A stretch of 64,000 bases of DNA from Dinochytrium kinnereticum (taxonomy: Eukaryota; Chytridiomycota; Chytridiomycetes; Chytridiales; Chytridiaceae), in assembly GCA_027604005.1 (NCBI GenBank), contig JADGJT010000043.1:28187-92186 (forward strand). The letters run 5' to 3'. The notes under the pieces are model-generated. The model was not told the DNA's origin. It made no database searches and was given only the letters and a program-made list of their open reading frames with translations. Both the position numbers and the translations under genes were made by a program. This document shows, piece after piece, positions 1 through 12,153 of the stretch; position 1 is the first letter of the stretch; the number at the start of each line of letters is the position of its first letter.

Positions 1-3000
1 GCTCGAAGCACATACGACTAATGTTTTGGTGAGTATTAGCGACTCCCGAGCTTTACAACTGTGTGGTTTGCCGTCTTTCGTCCGCTTTTTACTACAGCAC
101 TGACGCTACTTTCGACCAAAAAAGATGATAGAGCGCAAAGTCCAAAAGCAAACAAAGGAGATGCATGATAAGATACGAAAGTCAGAAGCAGAAGCCCGTC
201 GCATGCGATCTACCGTGCCTCTTACCATCACGAATGCCCTGTCTCAAAACTCCTCCAGAATTGACCCGACAAAAGTTCTGTGCGATACCATAACGGAGCA
301 TCTCTCTGCTCATACCCTTGAGCTCCATCGTCTCAGGGCGAGCCACCAGGAACTCATTGCCGAAGATGAAGAGGCACGTATTTCGGATATGAGGAAACTA
401 TTTGGAAGTCTCATTGCGATATTTGGTGGGTTTGGAGAGGGCGTGGTCACTGTAACTGCAGTCAAGGCTGAAGGCGATAAGGCGGATCTCACCAGTTTTA
501 TGCCGACGTCAACATCCAATAGTCAAGCTCGACAGAGTTTCGAGTTCCCAAATCCATCAGCCTATCCGATACCTTTCATCCCAGGATCTGTCAGCCACGA
601 TCAAGTCATTAGTCATGTGGACAACATCGGGAATTTTCGCGGTGGCGCCGTTTTATCACCAGTTGGTGCGCCTCGTCAAGTCTCTACGAACGAGGCAATA
701 TCCCCTGATCCCGTCAATAGTGTCACTTCACAACATGATGCGGCACATAATCGATCACCCACGCAACAACAATCTCGTTCGAGACGTCGGCAAAATCCCA
801 TTCAACAAACATTATTAGTCTCTCCGAGGCTGATTCCTAAAATGACGAGGACCAACTCGAATCCTATTCTTCCCCGCTCCGCCCTCCTTGCTTCAGCTCC
901 CGCGAGCGAGTTGCCGTATATACCTCCTTTTGCGACTTCTGATCGTCATCATATCGTGAGGACAGGATCTTTTGACAGCCTTGTCTCTATGGCGGTCGTT
1001 CCCAATAAAGTACCGCCACCTGCAACCTCGCTATTAAGCCCAAGAACACGGGACACGGCAGTAAAAAGCTCGGCGTTCAATTTTTCCGCATCATCGCGAG
1101 GGTCTGTCTCGTATTTTCACAAGCATAGCTTTGATTATGGATGGCAACTGAGGAGTAGGGAGAGGACAGCAGCGCCTTCCACGTCTGTTGCACCTTCCGA
1201 AGCTACCGTCAAGGAGATTATGCCACTGACACCACAGTCTCGGGGGGTTGGGGAGCGTAGGGGACAAGCTGAATTGAGCTCTTCTCATGGAAGCGGAACA
1301 GAGCCAGAGATTCAGAGATACGGCTTATCAATAATGACCCATAAGCCTACAAACCGCGAGCTATCGCCAAAGGCCGAGGCTGTATCAGCTTGGGTTGGAG
1401 CAACATCAGCTTATGTTGCACCTCTCGCGTCGATAGGCATTTCGGACGAATCACCCTCATCTAATTCAACTGATTCTTTACGGAATGACAATATAGCCAC
1501 CAATGCTACCGGCCTATCACCTACACGACATTTAGTGGAGCACGAACCGGTCAGCTCCACGTCAAGCCCTCTGCCCGCTCTGCCGAAACCCACTACGCCG
1601 ACTGATTTTTCTGAATCAAGTCTTGCAAGTACATCAATCCAACCACCAACCCGATTTGACTCCTTCCAACCAACTACTCCCCAAACTGTCTCGCGTATTA
1701 ACGGCAATGGTTCATTGAAGCGACACTCCGTATCTTCGATGTCTAGTCACGCCTCTTCAACCTCCCCGCCACCAAAGTCTCCGGTCTACGCATCCTCTCC
1801 AAACGGAACAGACGCGATTTCACTGGCTAGAGGAGAGGAGCCTTCACCGGGCAAAGTGTCGGTGACATCGGAACAACCCCCTAAAATATCCCTGCCTACG
1901 ATCTTTTCATCCATAAATGCGTCTGAGATCCTTGCGACTGCGTTTTCTCGAAGGTCTGAGGATTCTATTCGGCCTCCGCTTTTGCGGCGAGGGAAGAGAT
2001 ATAATGGCAATGTAGGATCTGTGGGAAGTGACTCTGGAAGTGATAGTTCGCGGAAAGCTAAGGGTGAAACAAAGACTTCTACTGCCGTTCCTGTAGCTTT
2101 TCCTGTGTCTCAGACTCCTGTTGAGAAAGAGGTGGGAGTAGAGCCGAAAGTAATGGGGAAAATGGGAGACTCGAAAGAGGTCACGACGAAGACAGTAAAT
2201 ACCGGTATTGGTGTGCGAGGAGTGTGGAATTTTAAATCTCTTGCTGGATCTCGGTCTTTCGAGTCAGTGTTGAGTACCACCCCAGGTTAGCTGGCTTTTC
2301 TTTTCTTTTTTTCTGAGGGGAGGGCTGGTTGGCTAGATCCTTCTTTCTTTTTTTTTACACAGCTTTCTTTTTCTATTTCTTATTTTTTCTCTTTCATTCA
2401 GCAATTTCGGATTCGTCTTCATCCCCTAAAGCAAGCACTTCAGTAGCACCAGCACAAACCATCTCGACAAAATCATCAACGACAATTAAGTCATTTCTTA
2501 AACCCTCCATCTCAACACCCACACTGAACTCTCCAACCTCCGCACCGCAATCACCCTCGTTATTCTCTCGAAGAAGCCCCCTTCTAGGTGGAAATTCTTC
2601 AGGCAGCCGGGATAAACGTCAGGGAATTTTTAACCGTGACCGATCTAACAGCGCGTCAAGCACCCCAAGTCCTTCGATCTCTGGAAAGGGCTCTAGTGCT
2701 TCCAGTCCCAATTCTAGTCCTGGTAGAGATGCAGATAAAGAAACCCAACTCGTCGAAACGGTGGCAAAACCTTTAAAGAAACGTGTTCATTTCACGGATC
2801 CCAATCGACCCATGGTAGAGTTAGCCACTTTTAAAACCAGTGATGAGGAGGATGACGATGAGGACAGTGAGGATGTAGATAATTCTGAGGACGACGAGCG
2901 TTCCTTCCCTGCTGTAGGCATTCCTCTTCATGGCGGTGGCTTAAGTAGGGCTCCTGCTATCCGTGGTTCCAACCGCGGGACTAGTATTCGTGTCGGCATA

Positions 3001-4304
3001 GTTGGGCAGTCAGTCGGGGATAAAATTGTTACCGGACCGTCGTGTTATTCATCAGCTAATGGGATGGATGTGAGCCTTGCAAACGCTATTACTGAAGGAC
3101 ATTCAGCGGAAGTTTTTGACTCTGATCGTATCAAAGGGTTCAGCAGTCTTGAACGAGCTGTGGTTCGCGACACATTTGACCCTGCTACTACGTCAACCCC
3201 TCCCGATCCAAAAGCCCTAACTCAAGATTCAAATGGAGCGAAAACAGAAGTGTCCGCGGGGTATCTTGTCACCGATACCGTCCCGAATTTAGAATCCGAC
3301 GCGCGTCATTCGAAAAACCCCAAAGGCGTTAGAACTCTTCAATCACTCTACCCCGACTTCTTTAACATCGAGTCACCATCAATTAGAGACGTTGAGGTAC
3401 GACGTGTCTCCCTCTCTGGCACGCCCCAAGTTCGGTTTCCATTGGTATTCTTCCCGCCTCAGGCTGACGTTCAGAGCGAGATGGGGAGTGTAGTTGAGGG
3501 GAATGGACGTGGAAGATCGTCGGCGGCTTCTTCGCTGCGATCCTTTTCAGAGATGAGCCTTGATAATGATGAGATTATCGAGGGGGATCCTCACGAATTA
3601 GTTGGGGCGGCGATTGCAGCGGAAAACGAGAAGGAGATCGGTGAGATTGATAGTAAGAAGGAGGTTACCGATTGCAATGAGGTCGTAGCTACGTCAGAAG
3701 ACCGTAAAGAAAAGTCCGGAGATACATCTGGAGCGGGAAATTCAAAGTCAATCCCGTTTACGGATGATTGGGTGGTTGATATTGATGATTTACCGCCTGG
3801 AATTGAGATGCTGATTGCCCTATATCCGTTTTCTTCCAGGAGCGATAAAGAGATGTCTTTGGAAAAGGCAAGTAGATTTTGATTTATGATTGCTTATTCT
3901 TCAGACCTCGCTTTTATTTTAACTCTCTTTTTTTCTTTTGTTAGGGGGACGTTGTTGCTGTCCACAAGCGCCATCAAACGTGGATTTATGCCACAAAGCT
4001 CCGAAAACTTCCTCGGCGACAGCGACGCGGAGAACCCGCCAACACTGGGTTCTTCGAGGAAGCTAGTCAGCCATCTCTATTACCTTCTCCGGGGTCTATC
4101 GGTACGCCTGTCTCTCCAAATGCAGCCTCTCGTAAGACTGGCCTTAGGGTTTTCCGGAAAGGCTCTGTGAATACTGCTGCTGAGGTTACCGGGAAGGGAA
4201 AAACTGGTGGGACTGGTCGGAATATTTTGGAGGCTCTAGCGGCTTACCGGGGTGATGCTGGGTGGATTCCAGCTGCATTTGTGACAAAGTATTCGTTGAG
4301 GTAG
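1..4304 (+). CDS. SH3-domain protein, Ser/Pro-rich, 5' end cut by window
   Basis: Probable adaptor protein; specific role not recognised. Exons run about 2-28, 125-2285, 2402-3867 and 3945-4304 (stop TAG). The frame of bases 2-28 joins in phase to 125 through an intron with a perfect GTGAGT donor (29) and an AAAAAAG acceptor (124), so the start codon is probably outside the window; ATG 125 is the alternative start and would give 1328 aa. The N-terminal ~120 residues are charged and helix-rich, followed by ~1000 residues of Ser/Thr/Pro-rich low complexity with an acidic patch. The C-terminus has SH3 signatures: ALYPF, then EKGDVVAV across the last junction, a Trp, and GWIPAAFV near the end. 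About 80 extra residues sit between the middle and end of the SH3 fold. The last intron (3868-3944) is GC-AG. The SH3 assignment is moderately sure. Confidence 0.72.
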
Positions 4305-4696
4305 TTCATAGATTGTAGGATTGTTTTGTCGGAAGCTGCCTGATATCGATATTTCCTATATATCTAAGTCGTTTCATATCCATGTCCTTATTCTCTTCTT
4401 CTGTTTTTTTTTCGTACAATCGGTTTTGTTTTGCTTTCTACTTCTCTGCATTAGTTTTATTAGTTTTTTTTGTCGTATTTTTTTCCCTTTTCCTTAATAT
4501 CACCCACCTACTTGCATGCCTTCTCCCGTTCACAATATTAATCGTATCATTATCATCCGTGCGCAATTCTTGACTTGACATCCCATCCCAGCAATTGACG
4601 GCCATCAAAATATTTGGCAATAAAGTGATGTGTGCCCGTTTGCCTGTCGGATAGGATTAAGACTGAAATCAATTTTTATCACTTCTAAAACTTGCC
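4305..4696. other. Intergenic spacer, T-rich
   Basis: 392 bp between tandem plus-strand genes. It holds long T runs and pyrimidine tracts expected of a 3' UTR followed by a fungal promoter. I see no RNA gene, repeat or credible ORF. Confidence 0.6.
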
Positions 4697-7046
4697 ATGC
4701 CAAAGTCAGTCCCTATCGAAGAGCTTGCTGAACGCTGGCTGGAGTTGGATCAGGTACCCACCAAACCTTCAAATCTTCTCCCTTTATTGATATTGTCTGC
4801 ATGCATATCACCGCCATCAAATTCATTGCTTATGGCCAACGATCGTGCTGTTATTTGCTTTTGCGTTGAACCACGTGCCATTCTTATTAATGTTATCTTC
4901 TTACACCATGACGGAAAAAGAACCCCGAAAGTCGAAAGACTATCAAGGGCTTCCTTGATGACCAGAACACGGTCGAGCTTGAGCGCCTTTTGCGCAACCC
5001 GATCAAGTTTGGAACTGCTGGGTTGAGGGCGTCTATGGAGGCCGGATTCGCATGCATGAACGATCTCACTGTCATCCAGGCGTCGCAGGTTGATTCCAAG
5101 CTTCCATTGAATTCTTTATTAAGCATTTGGTGGTTAACGGGTTGATTTGGACTAGGGTCTTGCGGCGTACGTTCTTGACAATGTTGAGGACGCCAAGGAA
5201 AGGGGTGTGATCATCGGCCACGATCATCGCTATCACTCCCTCGACTTCGCACGTCTGACCGCTGCTGTCTTCCTTCACTACGGATATAAAGTATACCTCT
5301 ACCGTGGCCTCGTGCACACTCCCATGGTTCCCTTTGCGGTTAAGCATCTCCATGCCGCCTGTGGTGTGATGGTCACAGCTTCCCATAACCCAAAGAATGA
5401 CAATGGCTACAAGGTGTACTGGGAGAACAGCTGTCAGATCATCCCACCCCACGACTCTGGAATCGCTAAGCGTATTGTTGAACTTCAGGAGCCGCTGGTA
5501 TGGGATTATGACCTTTGGAAAACTCACCCCAACTGCTGTGACAAAACGGACGAGCTCGTTGAGGACTACTTCAAATCCATGTCCACTTTATGCCATTTTG
5601 AGGAGGGAAACCGCAACACCCAGCTCAAGTACGTTTACACTGCCATGCACGGGGTCGGCGCCCCTTTTGCAAGCAGAGCGCTGGAGGTGTTCCACCTCCC
5701 TCCGGCCGTCCCTGTTCCTTCTCAGATTGAGCCCAACCCCGACTTCCCCACGGTGGCTTTCCCTAACCCAGAGGAACGCGGCGCGCTGAACCTTGCGCTC
5801 AAGCAGGCCGAGAAAAACAATATTTCCCTCGTACTTGCTAACGACCCTGACGCGGACCGATTCGCCGCTGCTGAACGCCAGCCTGATGGAAAGTGGCACA
5901 CGTTCACTGGCGATCAGATTGGTGTTATCCTTGCTGCCGGGTCTCTCATAAACGCGAGTGAGGACGGTATGGATCTCACTAAGCTTGCTATGGTGGCTAG
6001 CACAGTTAGCTCAAAGATGCTTCGATCCATGGCTGAAAGGGAAGGCTTTTACTTTGAGGAGACCTTGACGGGATTTAAGTGGATGTCTAACCGTCTCATC
6101 GAGCTCCAAGAGGAGAAGGGCCTTATTCCGAGGTTTGCCTATGAGGAGGCTATTGGCTTTATGGTGCATGACGGCGTGTTTGATAAGGATGGTGTCACCG
6201 CCTTGGTTGCCTTTGTTGAACTCGCTGTGAGGCAGCATGCTCAGGGCAGGACCATGAAAGAGTTCTTGGGCACACTCTTTGCAAAGTACGGATACCATGC
6301 GTCCTCTAACCATTACTTTATCTGTCACTCTGGGCCCACTATTAAGCGCATCTTTGGGAAGATGAGGCATGGAGAGGATGGTGGCAGTGAGGAGTCGTTT
6401 GGCAGGACGAACTTCAAGAGGTTAGCGGACGGCGTGAGTATCCTCTTTATATATCTATCTTTTTATACTGTTTGTTTATTACTCTCCCTGTCATGTGAAC
6501 AACTTCCGTCAGCTCAGCGTATGTTTATGTTGTTTTCCAATTCATGCAGGCCATCCTCCGGTATCCAACGGAAATTGCCCACGTCCCAGTAATGTCGATC
6601 CGAGACCTGACGAACGGGTTTGAGGTTCTCGATCTCCCTGCTATTTTGAGGGAGAACGCTTCGGCCCGAAGCGAGAGCGGTGATGGGATGAAGATTGAGG
6701 TCGGAAGCTTCGTTCCCTCACTTCCGGTGTCTGCTTCGTCCGAGATGATTACCTTTACATTGACGAACGGTTGCGTCTTTACTCTCCGCACGAGGTACAA
6801 TTGCTCTTACAGTGATATTCTTTCTTTTTTCTTTCTCAATGCTTGAAACATGGTCATTTTGGTTTTGCTGTGATAGAGGCTAACTATTTTATATTTTTTT
6901 ACATTTTTAGCGGGACTGAGCCCAAAATCAAGTATTACGTTGAGATGAAGGGTGAGAGCAGGGAAGAAGTTGAGAATTTCCTCGTCCAGGTAGTCAAAGC
7001 TATCGGCGATGACCTCTTTGAGGCCGAGCGCAACAACCTCCAATAG
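4697..7046 (+). CDS. PGM2: Phosphoglucomutase-2 / phosphopentomutase family enzyme
   Basis: Moves phosphate between the 1 and 5 (or 6) positions of pentose or hexose phosphates in the cytosol, linking nucleoside-derived ribose-1-P to central metabolism. Exons are 4697-4753, 4921-5088, 5156-6433, 6550-6794 and 6911-7046, giving 627 aa, the usual family length. Visible motifs: substrate-positioning KFGTAGLR in exon 2, catalytic TASHNP with the phospho-Ser at about residue 151, metal-binding DPDADR at about 305-310, and sugar-binding GFKWM and YEEAIGF downstream. The C-terminal phosphate-binding domain lies in the last two exons. The second exon follows an unusual AAAAAG acceptor, but DQ-NPESR fits the family there. 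PGM2 and yeast Pgm3/Prm15 are the closest named relatives; the substrate preference (pentose versus hexose) is inferred from family. Confidence 0.93.
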
Positions 7047-7481
7047 ACTCCAGTTATTTTGGGGCCTCTTTACTTGCTGTTATGAGAAGCGTCATAATGA
7101 CAAATGGATAAAATGCTGTAAATGCTGAAGAGCAGAGAGCCGAATCTCTGCAACAGCCATCCTACACCAACTTGCCCCAGCTGTCACTGGCCAGAGCCTT
7201 TGCCGCCGTGAATGATCTTTTTCATTTCACTTGCCTTATTATTATTGTTTCACCAAGCCATTATTGTATTTGTTGCGGCAGCCACGCCTGCAGCATCCAA
7301 CACCCCCAACACACGCTGTGTCTATTGCGTGCCCTGCGATCCTCATCGATCCCATCACCGCCATCGCCCCTCACCCACATCCACCGTCATCTGCTGTTCC
7401 TGCTCTGCCCCAACAAGGGCCTGATTGGTTTTTGATTTAACCAGGGAGTCACCCCCCAAAACCCGCTCAGCTTTCATCACC
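7047..7481. other. Intergenic spacer
   Basis: 435 bp between two plus-strand genes. The second half is strongly C/T-rich (about 7240-7420), as in fungal promoters that lack a clear TATA box. Short overlapping ORFs here are simple-composition artefacts. Confidence 0.55.
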
Positions 7482-8332
7482 ATGTCGCAACCAGGATATG
7501 GGGCGGGTCATGGCCAGCCGCAGCAGTACTATGAGCAGGATTTGAAACACCTCGTTGGCCAGACTCTGGATGCGCAGGCGGATTCGGCAAAGGTTTCGCG
7601 GCAGGCTGCAGAATCGGCTCTTCAGGCTGATGCGATGGCTAGGAAGGCGATGGAGAAGCTGGGTCGACAAGGAGGTTCGTTGGCTCTTCATAACCCACTG
7701 CCGGCCGCTCTTTCTAATGTTATTGTGGCCGGATCTCTTTGGTTTGTCTCCCTGCCACTAACCGCTCTCTTCGCCTTCTTATTCAAACAAAAACAGCCCA
7801 ACTGGATGGCATCGACAAGAAGCTGGACGTCATGAACGCAGAGCTAGACAGAGCCGACAAAAAAGCAACTCATCTCGTCCAACTTAACAGCCGTCCCTTC
7901 TTCATCCCCGTTAGTTCAAGCGTCGCCAAAGCCTCTGAAGAAGCCAGTAAACGTCCCGAACCTCAATCCTCTTCCTGGTTCTCCTGGATGGGTTTCACCA
8001 GCGAGACAACCCCCTCATCAGACTCCCAAGTACCGCTTGGGCCCCCTCCAGAGATCAAACCCCGAACATCGTCACTTGTGGAGTATGAGGCGAAGGTGGG
8101 AGCCTGGGCCACACAAGAAGAGCAGATGCAATCGAAGGAGTATGAGAAACAGATTGATGAGGATTTGGATCAAGTTAGCGGTGCGCTTGATAGTTTGAAG
8201 ATGGTTGGATTGGCCATTGGCGAAGAGACAAGGAGGCAGAATGCTTTGTTGAAGGATATGACTGCTAAGTCGGCTACGGGACAGGAGGCTGTTAATCGCG
8301 TCAATAAGAAGGTTAAGAGAGTATTGAAGTGA
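7482..8332 (+). CDS. SNAP-25/SNAP-29/Sec9-type Qb+Qc SNARE
   Basis: Soluble SNARE that contributes two helices to a membrane-fusion complex. Exons are 7482-7674 and 7797-8332, 242 aa. The first helix spans about residues 20-95 with heptad-spaced hydrophobics and crosses the splice site (RQG-A-QLDGIDKKLDVMN). The second is at the C-terminus, with the typical pattern DQVSGALDSLKMVGLAIGEE and a central Gln-layer region. There is no transmembrane segment and no Cys cluster for palmitoylation between the helices, which favours a SNAP-29-like or short Sec9-like protein over SNAP-25 itself. The linker is Ser/Pro-rich with WFSWMGF. The start was chosen at the first ATG before the Gly/Gln-rich N-terminus. 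Confidence 0.87.
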
Positions 8333-8723
8333 TCTATCGCGCACGCGAAACCTTCAACCATTTTCTCTCTACCTATTGGCTTTTTTATTATTATTATTCT
8401 TTCGGTTGTTTATCACCTACTGCCTTGAATAATCAAGGCAGTTAGTTGTTCATCACTTCTTTTCCTCCTCAGCTGAATATTATTACCAAGCATACCCCAC
8501 CCCAAATATGCATCTTGCGTCTGCCTCAAAGCCGAAAGGTTCAAACCCACCCAGAGAAAAACCTTTTTTTGAATATTTACCTGCCCCAGGACCACAACCC
8601 TCGCAAAGGTTCGGGTACCGAAAAACTTTTGCAGATGCAATGTTTCCCTTTTGGGTTTTGACGTCGTCAGCTTTGATAAATAGGATAAATGTGCAATTCT
8701 GACACAAAAAAGTTAAGAAAACA
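8333..8723. other. Intergenic spacer
   Basis: 391 bp between tandem genes, with an AT-rich 3' UTR part and a C-rich part. GGTTCAAACCC at about 8538 resembles a tRNA B-box, but no cloverleaf can be folded around it. Nothing else is seen. Confidence 0.5.
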
Positions 8724-10285
8724 ATGAGCGCTGCAAGGAGGAGGAGCAGCAGACCACAGAGCATCTTGCTGCAGCTGCCTAATGCTTGGAGGAGATCTTG
8801 GGATAGCAGGATCAGCTGTGATGGGGTATGGGAGGACTTCAATGAAATGTTTCAGGTCGGAGAGGTGTTGGGTCAGGGATCGTTTGGTTAGTTCTTTTCT
8901 TGGCCTTTGGGTGTCTGGATGCATGCATGTTTGCCTCGCGAATGTGCACGCATTCTTGGTTGAAGGATTTGAGCGGAAACGCTAATGGTTTACGGCATTG
9001 TATTTCTTCAGCCACCGTCAAGCGAGTCATTCGAAGAGCTGATGGATGCGTGTTCGCAGCCAGGATTCTCGGAAAGGTGAGACCCCTTTCCCCTCCACTC
9101 TGACCACGTTTTGGAACTCAAACTTTCTCACCCAAATAGCACGACACGAAAGGCACAGAACGAGACATCCGGTCCGAGATAACCATCCTCAAACGCATTC
9201 AGCACCCCGGAATCATTGGATTAGTTGGTCTATATGAATCTGTGGATGACTGGTACATCGTGACTGAGATTGCAGAGGGTACCAGATTGTTTCTTTTTGT
9301 GGTGATGTTCTGATTCATTATTGATTTGTCATAAGGTGGGGAATTGTTTCATCGCATTCGTGAGCAAGGACATTTCTCGGAACGTAGCGCTGCGTTGATT
9401 ATGAAACAGCTGTTGAATGCGGTGGCGTATATTCACGGAGAAGGTTCGTATTTTACTTTGTTGGGATGTAGGTTGGACTTTCTTTGGGGGGATTGCAATT
9501 ATTTTTACAATGTTGCTAACGCTTTTTAGGAATAGTGCATCGAGATCTCAAGCCAGAAAACATCTTGTAAGTGATCCATACTCATTTGGAGAATTTTTAT
9601 CTAACAGCGCATGGCTTTTCTGTATTAGACTGATGAAGAATGAAGACGACCCACGTGTCGCGATCACCGATTTTGGACTCGCAACGGAAGTGAGAACCGA
9701 CAACTCCTTAACACATCCATGTGGTTCAGCAGCGTACATATCCCCAGAAAGTCTAAAGGATTGTGGGTACGGTCGTCCAGCGGACGTTTGGTCACTTGGT
9801 GTGATCGCCTACATTCTTCTGGTGAGACTTTTTTTTTCATATTCTTTCGTTTACGGATACTTTTTTTTTTCTTCTCCTCTTTTTTTGTCTTGCTCATAGT
9901 GTTTTGTCCCTCGCCTCTCTTCCAGTGCGGCTACCAGCCATTTTGGAGCGAGCGACAATACGACCTTTTCGTAATGGTCATGAACGGGGACTACGAGTTT
10001 GACGATGAAGGGTGGGCATCGATTTCCAATAAAGGTCTGTTTTTTTCATCGCATCCGTTGAGAGTCACAACATAACATGCTTATGTATAAATTGTTTAAT
10101 CAAATCAAACAGCGAAGGCTTTTGTGGCGAGGATGTTAACGGTGAATCCTGAAAGACGGCCTACGGCAAAAGAGATGCTTCAAGATCCTTGGCTAATGGA
10201 TGCGTTTTCTAATAAGTATCAGAAGACGGGTGTATCGCGGACGAGGAGCTTGAAGGCTGGTGAGGAGGTTTACTTACCATTTTGA
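8724..10285 (+). CDS. CaMK-like Ser/Thr protein kinase with Arg in place of the beta-3 Lys
   Basis: Protein kinase closest to the CaMKI/CaMK group. Eight exons: 8724-8886, 9012-9076, 9140-9278, 9336-9443, 9530-9566, 9629-9821, 9926-10034, 10113-10285; 328 aa. Seen in order: glycine loop GQGSFATV, alpha-C Glu (RSEITILKRI), YESVDDWYIVTEIAEGGELF, catalytic HRDLKPEN, metal-binding DFG, then CGSAAYISPE where CaMKI has CGTPGYVAPE, and CGYQPFW. The beta-3 motif reads FAARILGK, so the ATP-anchoring Lys is Arg (codon AGG, 9062-9064, residue 72). After the kinase fold only about 25 residues remain, so no autoinhibitory/calmodulin-binding tail is visible. It may be a pseudokinase or use another Lys. Confidence 0.9.
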
Positions 10286-10713
10286 GTGTGGTCTATTTCT
10301 AATTCGTATCTTTACCGTATTTTATCACTTGTACATAGCCTTCATGAAATTCTTTGATCCCGCCCAACCACAGCCCGCTGATAAGATACAGATTGAGTCA
10401 TCAGTCTAACGTAGCCACCCTGTTATTGGAAGAGCTGTTTACAGCTCTCCCTCATATCCTTCACAGTCGAGACTCCTTTTGGTTTTGCTTATAATTATAA
10501 TACTGTAAATTGAGCTCTGGCTGCTGAATGACGCCAATATCTATCATGATACCAGAATTCTGAATTTGAATAAACAAATCACTGAACAAAAAAACCAGCA
10601 ATAATGATAACTAATATTATGCATGGGATGAGGGCTTTTATTTCAATTGGGGAAAAGAGGCTTCAAATCATTTTACAAACCGAGGCAAGAAGGCAAACTT
10701 CAACACAGCATTA
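10286..10713. other. Convergent intergenic spacer
   Basis: 428 bp between two converging genes. It is AT-rich, with several AATAAA-like stretches suitable as polyadenylation signals on both strands. No ORF or RNA gene is seen. Confidence 0.5.
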
Positions 10714-11704
10714 TTACTCCTTCTTAAGCGAGGCCTTGAACTGGTGGTCATCAAGGAAGAGAGCCCAGCATTATTAGCCAAACGAAAAGAGGTAAAAGAT
10801 ATAAAAACAAATAACAAAAAAAAGCAAACCGACAACTAACCTCAGCAATCTTCTTGTCAGTCTCGGCCTGAAGACGCTTAGCGGTCTCAGGGCTGTAACC
10901 GGCACCGAACAAAAACTCGGACCAGACAAAGAAAGGGGCAAGGACGACAGCTGGAATACCGCATTAGGATTTGCAACATACTAAAACAATATTTCTTTGA
11001 AAAAAATGAAACAACAGCGATCTTACCGTGAAGAAGATTGTCCATCAATGCGGGGCGACGTTTCTCAGCCAGACCGTGGCCAACTTTATGTGAGATAGTA
11101 GGATTTAATAATTGTTTGGGAAGCGGAGGTTATTTAAATGGCTTACGGAATTGAGCGATCCAGCTGATAATGTGGAGCACGGCGGCAATGACGTTGGGAT
11201 TGACCTTTTACAAAAACACGACGTGAGAAATCACAGGTAGAATATAATTGAATTAAGAGAGCACGGGTAAGAAGATGTAACGGGGGTGAATTATGAATAA
11301 ATGAAATTGAAATAGTGCATGACCAAGTAATCAAAGTTAAAAAGATGTTGAATAAACAAATAACGACTGTATAAACAAATGAAGCTCACCTCGGTCTTGC
11401 TGTGAAGAAAGAGATTGGAAGTGTAGAGCATGGTGATCATGACGGGCGCCATAAGACCACCAATGAAAGAGTGCAACATGGCATAGTAGGCAGAGTAGAG
11501 GACAGTGAGGATAAAGGCAGCGTTGATGGGCAGCTCTTTTGACAGCGACCACTGGGCAATCTCGGGAGTGTTGTTGAGCCAGACCATGGCGGTCCAGAGG
11601 ATGATGGGCACGCAGACGAAGTGGACCCACTGGTTGACCTTGTTGTTGTGGTAAGCAGCGTATCCCACGAACTGGCGGTTGAAATCAAACAGCTGCATGA
11701 CCAT
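10714..11704 (-). CDS. MPO1: Mpo1-like dioxygenase (DUF962 family) membrane protein
   Basis: Family members are ER membrane Fe(II)-dependent dioxygenases that shorten 2-hydroxy fatty acids from phytosphingosine breakdown. Exons on the minus strand: 11704-11390, 11204-11147, 11083-11027, 10950-10841, 10740-10714; 188 aa, normal for the family. Visible signatures: YAAYHNNKVNQWVHFVCVP near the N-terminus (conserved HNxxNxxxH), four hydrophobic segments, and QFLGHGLAEKRRPAL in exons 2-3 (conserved GH and E-R-P). The last exon codes only eight residues ending in KKE. M3 (11698) is an alternative start. Family assignment is firm; substrate is by analogy. Confidence 0.88.
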
Positions 11705-12153
11705 GTTGGCGGTGAGGGAGGTTCAGGTTAGAGTGACGGGAGGGAGGGAGGGAGAGGTGGAGGCTGCTTCGCTTCCTATAAATAAATATTCAAAAGTATG
11801 GGTGAGACAGCACCTCACATGCGTGTGCAACACGGCAGTTGGGGTCTGCGGGATTTGCGGGGTCAGCCAAAAAACATTACGATTACGAGCTGCTGCTGGC
11901 TTATTTCACGGTAAAAAAGAGAAGAAACTTTTGACTAAGGCTGCCCTGAGCAGTTATTTATCATCAGCCTGCCCTGCTTCATCTTTCGTGTGCTCATGCT
12001 GCATGTTCGCATGTGTAGGAAACTGTCCACTTTATCATCCCTCAACCTCGACTTTATTCTTCTTTATCTTGTCCCTGGCAGAACTTTTCCTCATCTTTTA
12101 CGATCATCATGTCTTGCGTTAAATGTATCTTCTCATCTAATATATCCTTGCCT
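11705..12153. other. Intergenic spacer, promoter side of MPO1
   Basis: 449 bp between tandem minus-strand genes. It contains a purine block (about 11735-11765) on the plus strand, equal to a CT-rich stretch upstream of MPO1. No gene is supported; the plus ORF here lacks similarity and splice support. Confidence 0.5.

Noticed and set aside
8538..8548. GGTTCAAACCC, similar to a tRNA B-box
   Set aside because: The flanking bases do not form a T-stem and no A-box, anticodon arm or acceptor stem lies at a suitable distance.
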